This document shows, one piece after another, positions 37,401 to 43,403 of a DNA stretch of 43,403 nt. The stretch spans positions 1 to 43,403 of the forward strand of contig JAILOD010000093.1 of assembly GCA_024691015.1 (NCBI GenBank), written 5' to 3'. Origin of the DNA: Lachnospiraceae bacterium (lineage in GTDB: Bacteria > Bacillota > Clostridia > Lachnospirales > Lachnospiraceae). The notes under the pieces were generated by a model. It worked only from the letters and a program-made list of their open reading frames with translations. It searched no databases and was not told the DNA's origin. The stretch's first letter is position 1. Each line of letters opens with the position of its first letter. A program made the position numbers and the translations under genes.

Positions 37401-39099
37401 TCTCGGCTACAACATTTACAACATGTTCCTTTATCCCCGCCTTCGTGAAAATATCCACGAAAGGATTCTTCGACATTTTACATACACCCAGCTTACTCGA
37501 TGTGATCCAGATATTCCCCTGTTTATCTCTGATCATATCCGAAATAGAACTGTCAAAGCCCGCGGTTTCCACCTTCCGGTAATTACCCTCGTTATCCAGG
37601 ATTCCTATTCCTTTATCTGCGCATACGAATATCTTTTCACTCAGATTATCTGCTTTCATTGTGTTTACGGCACCTATATTCTCATCATCGGTGTCGTTAA
37701 GCACTACCAGATTACTGCCTACAAGCTTTACTCTTCTTATGATGTGTTTCGATGTACCTATAAGAAATTCGCCGTTATATCCCTCACTGATGGATGTATA
37801 TTCCCTGTCATCCATATCAAATGCTTCTTTATATATCACTCTGCCGTGGCGCATAAAAAACACAATACCGTTATTTGTAACACCGGCAACGGTATCGGTA
37901 GCTTTTGAATAAATGAGCGATTTAACCACACTTATATCGGCAAGGGACGAGAACACGGTCACCTTACCGGTTACGGGAGATATCATCGCCATATCCGTAG
38001 CGGTTCCGACATAAATATTATGATCTTTATCCTCCGCGATACAGCGTACCGAATTTGAAGGAAGACCGCGTTCCACGTCATAACAGCTTACCTCACCCGT
38101 CGGCATCTCATAACAAAAAATCCCTCCGTCGTTGGTTGCGATCCACATATTTCCCTGCGAATCCGAATACAGGTCCTTGACATTCTTTATCCGGTTATCA
38201 ATGTGTTCTTCCTCAAACTCTTTCCCGTCAAAACGATAAAGCCCGGAATAGCTTCCGACCCATATATATTCATCAGAGGTCTGTTCTACAACATTTATCT
38301 CCTCACAATTCATGCCTGTTTCGGAATTGTATATAACCCGGTTATATTCCGAATTGAGATCCTCTTTCTCATAAATATTCAACTTGTCATCGGATGCCGC
38401 ATATACCGGATGCACCAGCGAAAACAGAATGGCTGCAGTCAGCAGAGGGATGAAAAAAGCATAATAGGAATTGATACTGTCATCTTCCTTTTTCTCTTCC
38501 TTCTTTTTCTCCTCTACATCCTCCTTTGCAAAAAGACCGCCCATTTCATGGGACTTTCTGATAATAAATATGATTCCGGAGGCTAAGAACATCACAAGGA
38601 CCTTATCCGGAAAATCCACGAACAACTCGGCAAAAAATGCACTGATCCCTTTGCCCGCTCCGGTATTGGAGAGCATGTCAAACATTGCGTCTCCCCACAT
38701 ATTTCCCGTGCGGCCGTCCATGAAAACATAATTTACGGGTATTGACAGAACCGTAGAAACTATACAGGAAACTATGGAAGTTCCGACTATGGAAAAAACA
38801 TCATATTTTCTGGGATATACATAACTGACAACAAATGCCACGCCTACTCCGGCAATGGAACAGAATACATAATGGACCCCGATGGGTATCTGCAAAACTC
38901 CGGAAATGATCGCAACCAATGAGCCCGCAAGAGGTCCTAAGATACAGGAAGATACAACGGTACCTGTGCTATCCAGCCAAAAAGGCATATTGAGAGCAAT
39001 GCTCACAAATTTCCCGACAAGATTTATGACCACGCAAAAGACTATATATAATAAACTTTCTACATTTAACGTAAATTTTAATTTATCTGTAAACTTCAT
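34480..39099 (-). CDS. Hybrid sensor histidine kinase: N-terminal multi-TM (ECF-S-like) module, extracytoplasmic Reg_prop propeller/Y_Y_Y, HisKA-HATPase, REC, Hpt
   Basis: H-box FLANMSHEIRTPINTIMGM; HATPase DTGMGIREGDLDKIFTSF and GTGLGLNI; REC VILVVDDNNLNLEVV...VILLDHMMPEMDG; Hpt VEAHALKSSSRTLG; propeller repeats such as DSQGNMWIATNDGGIFCY. Confidence 0.93.
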   Translation of the reverse strand: MKFTDKLKFTLNVESLLYIVFCVVINLVGKFVSIALNMPFWLDSTGTVVSSCILGPLAGSLVAIISGVLQIPIGVHYVFCSIAGVGVAFVVSYVYPRKYDVFSIVGTSIVSCIVSTVLSIPVNYVFMDGRTGNMWGDAMFDMLSNTGAGKGISAFFAELFVDFPDKVLVMFLASGIIFIIRKSHEMGGLFAKEDVEEKKKEEKKEDDSINSYYAFFIPLLTAAILFSLVHPVYAASDDKLNIYEKEDLNSEYNRVIYNSETGMNCEEINVVEQTSDEYIWVGSYSGLYRFDGKEFEEEHIDNRIKNVKDLYSDSQGNMWIATNDGGIFCYEMPTGEVSCYDVERGLPSNSVRCIAEDKDHNIYVGTATDMAMISPVTGKVTVFSSLADISVVKSLIYSKATDTVAGVTNNGIVFFMRHGRVIYKEAFDMDDREYTSISEGYNGEFLIGTSKHIIRRVKLVGSNLVVLNDTDDENIGAVNTMKADNLSEKIFVCADKGIGILDNEGNYRKVETAGFDSSISDMIRDKQGNIWITSSKLGVCKMSKNPFVDIFTKAGIKEHVVNVVAEREGLLYIGTDDGLYIVNSEKYYEVRNRLTRALAGERIRHILKDSNNGLWISTYNGMGEVHVSADDAITTYTESEDQTLGNRFRSAIELSDGRILLASTTGLTFIKNERVEKTLGENEGITMPQILSLYQKKDGTIMAGSDGGGVYVIKDDKVVDVIDEDDGLKSLVVMRIVPYDSGFFYVTSSALFYEKNNTIIKLDKFPYSNNYDISINGEEAWIMSSAGIYIVNIRELIKNEDYGWRLLNRQDGLDGNHNSNSWDYKDAGRNLYICLANGVRRISLNDYDRIQNDYNVMIYRITADGEDLVPVSRDGNYLLPINARRVEIEPAILNYTLTDPIVHMYLEGFDDEGVTMLQSECDSVTYTNIPTGSYNFHLQIIDAATNRMIRDLIVPITKEAHLYEQFYFKAYMFFVLVLAVFSFTWLIAKYGSISVIRDQYDQIRDAKEDADKANQAKSRFLANMSHEIRTPINTIMGMDELILREDVSDEVRGYANDIHNASVSLLSIINDILDISKIESGRMNIVERDYGVERLLKEVCKMTHVNAEAKDLDFITDFGEDIPSVLFGDDVRISQVLLNILSNAVKYTDEGTITFSVHINHVDGDEAFITYKVTDTGMGIREGDLDKIFTSFERLDERRNAHIQGTGLGLNITRQLLILMGSDVQVESKYGQGSTFSFTLKQKIVESKPIGHIVTESKPVEKNIKYEPVFSAQDAVILVVDDNNLNLEVVKGLLKTTGIQIDTAHSGSECLDKITLKHYDVILLDHMMPEMDGMETLERIRNHKHLCNDTPVIALTANAISGMREKYIEAGFSDYLSKPVTGKDLETVLNKFLPEDKLSSGDNKAEDIKKTESDKETAEENVNYVPVHMNMEDAMTYCGGDKEFVVTIAEVYTEDAPEKTEMLKTHYKNRNWKDFSVEAHALKSSSRTLGLNELADLAYEMEKAGKAEDEEKIHKGYGHMMKLYAEVVKELQLFLKNSR

Positions 39100-39270
39100 T
39101 CTTAACCTCTGTTTTATACTGGAAAAACAATTTTTATAATAACATAATTTTACTGATTTTGATATATGCCGCAGAGGTTATATTGTTACAATTCAGCAGT
39201 CAGCCGGGCCAATAAATTGCAACGTTATATTTCATTTCCATTCCCGGGCAGGAAAGTCGACATCGTGTAT

Positions 39271-39303
39271 AAAAAAATCCCGACCGTTAAACGATCGGGA
39301 TTT
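39271..39303 (-). terminator. Rho-independent terminator downstream of tRNA-Arg
   Basis: Minus strand AATCCCGATCG-TTTAA-CGGTCGGGATT followed by TTTTT; 11-bp stem with one G-U pair. Confidence 0.88.
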
Positions 39304-39306
39304 GCC

Positions 39307-39380
39307 TGCGTGAGACAAGATTCGAACTCGCGACCTTCTGGTCCGTAGCCAGACGCTCTATCCAGCTGAGCTACTCACGC
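39307..39380 (-). tRNA. tRNA-Arg (anticodon ACG)
   Basis: Minus strand GCGTGAGTAGCTCAGCTGGATAGAGCGTCTGGCTACGGACCAGAAGGTCGCGAGTTCGAATCTTGTCTCACGCA: 7-bp acceptor GCGTGAG/CTCACGC, anticodon stem TCTGG/CCAGA, loop CTACGGA, T-loop TTCGAAT. CCA is not encoded. Confidence 0.96.
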
Positions 39381-39396
39381 ATTTTCAGCAAATGAT

Positions 39397-39425
39397 ATCT
39401 TACACAAAATATGCTTTATTGTCAA
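39397..39425 (-). promoter_or_regulatory. Sigma-A promoter for tRNA-Arg
   Basis: Minus strand TTGACA (39425-39420), 17-nt spacer, TAAGAT (39402-39397), 16 nt before the tRNA 5' end. Confidence 0.8.
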
Positions 39426-39428
39426 GGT

Positions 39429-40217
39429 TTATCGGTCGGATTTCTTTTTTATGAATAGCTCGCTCCACGCCGGAACGTATCCTGCCGACAATGCAGTCCT
39501 TTTTGAAATGATATTTCCTATGTTTGTGCCATAATAGGGAAGCTCCCCGTTCTTAAGAAGCATTACCGTAAGCCGCTGGACAAGCTCCGCCCCCAGCCCA
39601 AGATTTCGAAAGGACGGCAGAACATCGACACCTATCTGCCACAGAACACGTCCTTCTTTATACGCACCGGCCACTCCGCAGACCTCCCCCTGAGGAGAAA
39701 GAAGCGCCATCCCCTTCTTGGGTTTTTCATAATCGCCTTCCACAAGAGCGTGCGGAAATCTGTCTTCGTTTTTTATCTTTTTAAACAGAATTCCGTCCAG
39801 TTCTCTGAAATCATACCCTTCACCGTCGTCCTCGGTATATCTGAATTCAGGCGCTATATGCCCGTCCTCATCCATAAAAATATAAATGTCGGGCGTAAAA
39901 CATTCCTGTATCTCCGCGATCACATATCCGTCATCTTCAAGAATTTTTTCAAGCTCTTTTATATTCGGGTACTTAAACATCAGCTCGGGTTTTCTGTTGC
40001 CGTATAATTCCCTGATACGATCAAGACTTTCACTCCCGGCACAGATATAAGCATCATCACCGTACACTATGAACTTGTACTCTTCGGCTATTCCCTTGTA
40101 TCTGCGAGCGTCCGACGAGAAATTGCCCGCTTGTGCAATATGTACCGGAAATTCCTCTCCGGAAGGAACACAGGTATCGATTTCAAATTGTCTTCTTAAT
40201 ATCTCATCTATATCCAT
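39429..40217 (-). CDS. GNAT family N-acetyltransferase
   Basis: GVAGAYKEGRVLWQIGVDVLPSFRNLGLGAELVQRLTVMLLKNGELPYYGTNIGNIISKRTALSAGYVPAWSELF fits the GNAT acetyl-CoA binding core. Confidence 0.8.
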   Translation of the reverse strand: MDIDEILRRQFEIDTCVPSGEEFPVHIAQAGNFSSDARRYKGIAEEYKFIVYGDDAYICAGSESLDRIRELYGNRKPELMFKYPNIKELEKILEDDGYVIAEIQECFTPDIYIFMDEDGHIAPEFRYTEDDGEGYDFRELDGILFKKIKNEDRFPHALVEGDYEKPKKGMALLSPQGEVCGVAGAYKEGRVLWQIGVDVLPSFRNLGLGAELVQRLTVMLLKNGELPYYGTNIGNIISKRTALSAGYVPAWSELFIKKKSDR

Positions 40218-40218
40218 C

Positions 40219-41355
40219 TTAATACATCCTTCCGTCGATAAGCTCCTCTGTAAGCAAAGTAACGCTCTGCGTCAGCGATTCGATCCTCACCTCGGTTATG
40301 GATTTATGCGCCGAAAACATGGTTTCCTCGATATACTGATCATGCGGAACAACCTTACCGTTATTCAGGTCCATAACAATCTGCGTAAGCTTCGGTCCGT
40401 AATCGGGATTACATTCCACATTTAACGCTATTTTCCCGTCAAGCGTTTTTAACAGACCCGATCTTGTGGCATCAAAGGAAATTACCATTATCTCTCCGCC
40501 TCTGATATTTTTACCGGCCGTTTTTCCCGCCGCCTCGATGGCCTCTATTGCACCGAAGGCCTCGTTATCGTTCTCGCAATATACAACATTTATAGAATCG
40601 CCATAGGTTCTGAGCATCTGCTCCATTACTTCTTTTCCCTTGGCCTGTGTAAATTCTCCGGATTTACTGCTAATTATCTTCCAGTTTGAATTTTTCCTGC
40701 AGGCTTCCTCAAGTGCTGCCGTTCTGCCAAGCTGTGCCGAAGAATCATAAGTCCCCTGAATATGAGCAATATTAACACGTCCCTTTATGTTCTTTTCATC
40801 CAGAAAAGTCTTAAGCCAGGCACAGGCTCTGTCCCCTTCCATCCTGAAATCCGAACCGATCCAGGCAGTATAAAGACTTCTGTCAGAAACCGAAACATTT
40901 CTGTCAACGATTATGACAGGTATCCCGGCTTCCTGTGCCTCCTCAAGCGTATTGTCCCAGCCGTATTCGGTTATGGGATCGATTATGATATAATCCACAT
41001 TCTGGTCGATGAATTCTCTGACCGCCTTTATCTGGTTTTCCTGTTTCTGCTGTGCATTGTCATATATAAGATTATAGCCGTATTTGGTCGAAAAAGCATT
41101 GGTTACGGATTTATTTGCCGCAAGTCTCCAGTCCGATTCTTCTCCAACCTGTGAAAATCCGATAGTCAGTTCATTTCCGTGGTTTACGGCGATACCGGCC
41201 TGTTCGGCCTGCTCCTCCGTCTTTTTGTCGGATTTATGCGCGGATGCTTCTTTTTTTATACTCTGCCTGACAGACGTAACCCGCCCGCAGGAAGAAAGGA
41301 CAAAACATAACAATATCGCCATCAGAATAAACAAAACCGTTTTCTTTTTAGTCAC
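40219..41355 (-). CDS. Sugar ABC transporter substrate-binding lipoprotein (YtfQ-like)
   Basis: GTG start at 41355 with AAAGGAGG upstream; lipobox LSSC; TIGFSQVGEESDWRLAANKS, QQKQENQIKAVREFIDQNVDYIIIDPI, SGEFTQAKGKEVMEQML resemble E. coli YtfQ. Confidence 0.88.
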   Translation of the reverse strand: MTKKKTVLFILMAILLCFVLSSCGRVTSVRQSIKKEASAHKSDKKTEEQAEQAGIAVNHGNELTIGFSQVGEESDWRLAANKSVTNAFSTKYGYNLIYDNAQQKQENQIKAVREFIDQNVDYIIIDPITEYGWDNTLEEAQEAGIPVIIVDRNVSVSDRSLYTAWIGSDFRMEGDRACAWLKTFLDEKNIKGRVNIAHIQGTYDSSAQLGRTAALEEACRKNSNWKIISSKSGEFTQAKGKEVMEQMLRTYGDSINVVYCENDNEAFGAIEAIEAAGKTAGKNIRGGEIMVISFDATRSGLLKTLDGKIALNVECNPDYGPKLTQIVMDLNNGKVVPHDQYIEETMFSAHKSITEVRIESLTQSVTLLTEELIDGRMY

Positions 41356-41399
41356 ATCCGCACCTCCTTTCGCTGATCTTTTCTCCATAGTCGAAAGCA

Positions 41400-41429
41400 G
41401 GACGGCACCGGCTATAGCCGATGTCGTCC
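41400..41429 (-). other. Strong intergenic RNA hairpin between permease and binding-protein genes
   Basis: Minus strand GGACGACATCGGC-TATA-GCCGGTGCCGTCC: 13 opposed positions with 1 mismatch and 1 G-U. No U tract follows. Confidence 0.8.
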
Positions 41430-41460
41430 CCTCCCTCATATTAGATCAGATCTTTATAAA

Positions 41461-42480
41461 TTACTTATTCTTTGCTCTTGCAGCTGCAAAAATACTCTGA
41501 ATAACTATAAACAGGAATAACAGAGCCGCCGTTAAGATATTGGGCCAGGAGCTTGCAAGCTTACCGTTTGTCTTAACTATGGATGAAATGGTACCGTTTA
41601 TAAGAACACCGAAAAAGGTACCGATAACATTTCCTACACCACCTGTCAGCAGCGTTCCACCGATAACGGCCGACGAGATCGCATCCATTTCAAAGACCAA
41701 TGCCTGCTGAACGGAGCCGCTCATTGTATTAAGACAGAAGCATATACCGCCTATGGAAGTAAGTACAGATGAAAGCACATATGCAAGCATCTTTGTTTTC
41801 TTAACGTTAAGTCCCATCATTATAGCAGATTGCTCGCTGCCGCCGATAGCATAAAGCGCACGGCCGAACTTTGTATAGCGGAGCATAAGGAAGATTATAA
41901 GAAGCACCAGAAGAGCGATTATAACCTCTATTCTTAAGAAGGGTGCCATATATTTTCCCTTATTGTTTGTATATCCTCCAAAGGGAAGCTTGATCTTTAA
42001 ATTAGCCCACGCATAGAACATTGCGTTCATATCCTGAGTGATCGAAACCTGCTTTGAGCAGATAACGGCAGTCATACCTCTTCCGAAGAACATTCCTGCC
42101 ATTGTTACTATGAAAGGCTGAATGTTTAAGTATCCGATAAGGAAGCCCTGAACCAGACCGAAAACGATACCTGTAAGGATGACCAGAAGACACATGGGAA
42201 CCGCGCCGATACCCTTCTCCATACCAACCGCAAGCATCATACAGTCCATAGCTACCAGTGAACCAACCGAAATATCGATACCTGCCGTAAGCATTACAAC
42301 CGTAAGTCCGCAGGCAACGCAGATAAGTCCGGCATTGGTGATAAGAATGTTCAAAAATGTCTGTAAGTGTGTAAAACCTTTTGCATTGTATGCAATACAG
42401 CCTCCTGCGTAAAGAACAAAGAACAGAGCTATTGTTATCAGAAGGAGCACTGTGTTTGAATTCATCTTCTTTGATTTCAT
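41461..42480 (-). CDS. Sugar ABC transporter permease (YjfF/RbsC family)
   Basis: GLTVVMLTAGIDISVGSLVAMDC...GYLNIQPFIVTMAGMFFGRGM...GGVGNVIGTFFGVLINGTI. Confidence 0.9.
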   Translation of the reverse strand: MKSKKMNSNTVLLLITIALFFVLYAGGCIAYNAKGFTHLQTFLNILITNAGLICVACGLTVVMLTAGIDISVGSLVAMDCMMLAVGMEKGIGAVPMCLLVILTGIVFGLVQGFLIGYLNIQPFIVTMAGMFFGRGMTAVICSKQVSITQDMNAMFYAWANLKIKLPFGGYTNNKGKYMAPFLRIEVIIALLVLLIIFLMLRYTKFGRALYAIGGSEQSAIMMGLNVKKTKMLAYVLSSVLTSIGGICFCLNTMSGSVQQALVFEMDAISSAVIGGTLLTGGVGNVIGTFFGVLINGTISSIVKTNGKLASSWPNILTAALLFLFIVIQSIFAAARAKNK

Positions 42481-43403
42481 GCCTTTGCTACCCCCTTCTC
42501 CAATGATCTCTTTCTCATATAAGCCTTAATGGGCGGTGCCTGGATCGCAACGATTATGATAACGATGATGGCCTTAAACACGGGAGCCTGGTCGGTTGAA
42601 ACACCGAGAGCATAAAGTGTTGTTGTAATGGCCTGGATCGTATAAGCACCGATAATAGAACCTGCCAGATTGAATTTACCTCCGCCAAGGCTGTTTCCGC
42701 CGAGCGCAACAGCCAGGATGGCATCCATTTCGTAATAAAGACCTATGTTGTTTGAGTCAGCAGATGTAATTCTGGATGAATTAACCAATCCTGCAACACC
42801 CGCAAACAAACCGCAGATAAGATAGGTTAAGAAGATGATCTTCTTGGAATTAAGACCTGCTATACGGCTTGCCTTTGCGTTAATACCAACAGACTGTATA
42901 TACATACCCATTGATGTTTTGCTGAGTACTATTGCCACAATAGCTATGCAGACAGCTGCCATTACGATAGGTGTTGGTATGGGTCCCATAAATCCACCGA
43001 AAAATCCGAAGGAATCATTTCTTACATAAACAATAAGGTCGTTACAAAGAAGAAGACCTATTGCTCTTGCCGCAGAAAACAGGATCAGTGTCGCAACCAT
43101 CGGCTGAATACCCAGATAGGCCACCAGAGTTCCGTTGAAGGCACCGCATAAGGCTCCCATTGCGAAGGCTGCAAGAACGCCCACGATAAGGGGAACAGCC
43201 AGCTCGTTTGTTGATGAAACTCCGTAACCTGCAAGAAGCATACAACAGAAAGCAGATGAGAGACTCATTACAGATCCTACCGAAATATCGGTTCCTGCCG
43301 ATGAAGAAACAACCAGTGTCATACCGAGGGCAAGGATCGCTACCTCACTTCCTCTGTTTAAGATATCGATTATACGGCCGTAGAGAATGGTTCCGTTACT
43401 TGT
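42477..43403 (-). CDS. Sugar ABC transporter permease (YtfT/RbsC family), 5' end outside window
   Basis: Open frame continues to the window edge (TSNGTILYGRIIDILNRGSEVAILALGMTLVVSSSAGTDISVGSVMSL...), so the ORF-track start at 43322 is not the true start. Confidence 0.9.
   Translation of the reverse strand, partial: TSNGTILYGRIIDILNRGSEVAILALGMTLVVSSSAGTDISVGSVMSLSSAFCCMLLAGYGVSSTNELAVPLIVGVLAAFAMGALCGAFNGTLVAYLGIQPMVATLILFSAARAIGLLLCNDLIVYVRNDSFGFFGGFMGPIPTPIVMAAVCIAIVAIVLSKTSMGMYIQSVGINAKASRIAGLNSKKIIFLTYLICGLFAGVAGLVNSSRITSADSNNIGLYYEMDAILAVALGGNSLGGGKFNLAGSIIGAYTIQAITTTLYALGVSTDQAPVFKAIIVIIIVAIQAPPIKAYMRKRSLEKGVAKA

Noticed and set aside
37285-37908. 207-aa plus-strand ORF
   Set aside because: Antisense shadow within the hybrid kinase propeller region.
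39307-39380. tRNA-Arg as an integration site of a mobile element
   Set aside because: No integrase or partial tRNA repeat was seen in the window.
41356-41439. ORF-track N-terminal extension of the binding protein (MREGTTSAIAGAV...)
   Set aside because: It reads through a strong hairpin and precedes a good SD/GTG start with a lipoprotein signal; the shorter start is more likely.
1-43403. CRISPR arrays, anti-phage islands, transposons
   Set aside because: No regularly spaced repeats, Cas-like, transposase, integrase or phage proteins were found on either strand.

Overview
The window looks like an AT-rich, low-GC Firmicutes chromosome, probably Clostridia/Lachnospiraceae judging by protein style (inference only). 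Nearly everything is on the minus strand. (1) About 1-23125 (-): a surface-polysaccharide locus with rfbA/rfbB/rfbC but no rfbD, a Wzm/Wzt ABC exporter whose Wzt has a C-terminal domain, a methyltransferase-kinase fusion reminiscent of the WbdD chain-capping enzyme, several GT2 enzymes, an APH-like kinase, a GtrA/GT2/GT87/flippase-like side-branch module, a GH25 hydrolase, a phosphohexomutase, and an initiating undecaprenyl-phosphate sugar transferase running off the left edge. (2) 23326-24336 (+): a divergent SunS-like GT2 ending in a strong terminator. (3) 24395-39099 (-): a mixed series containing aldo/keto reductase, phosphohexomutase, purC, 1-phosphofructokinase, two tandem membrane GGDEF proteins, DUF1846, trpF and a 1539-aa hybrid histidine kinase with an unusual N-terminal membrane module. 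(4) tRNA-Arg(ACG) with a clear promoter and terminator. (5) A GNAT gene and a YtfQ/YtfT/YjfF-like sugar ABC operon running off the right edge. The best candidates for a new system are the WbdD-like capping module linked to Wzt in an apparently Gram-positive locus, the three bi-modular GT2 paralogues with reciprocal domain loss, and the sensor kinase carrying an internal signal-peptide-like junction. No CRISPR arrays, transposases or phage genes were recognised.
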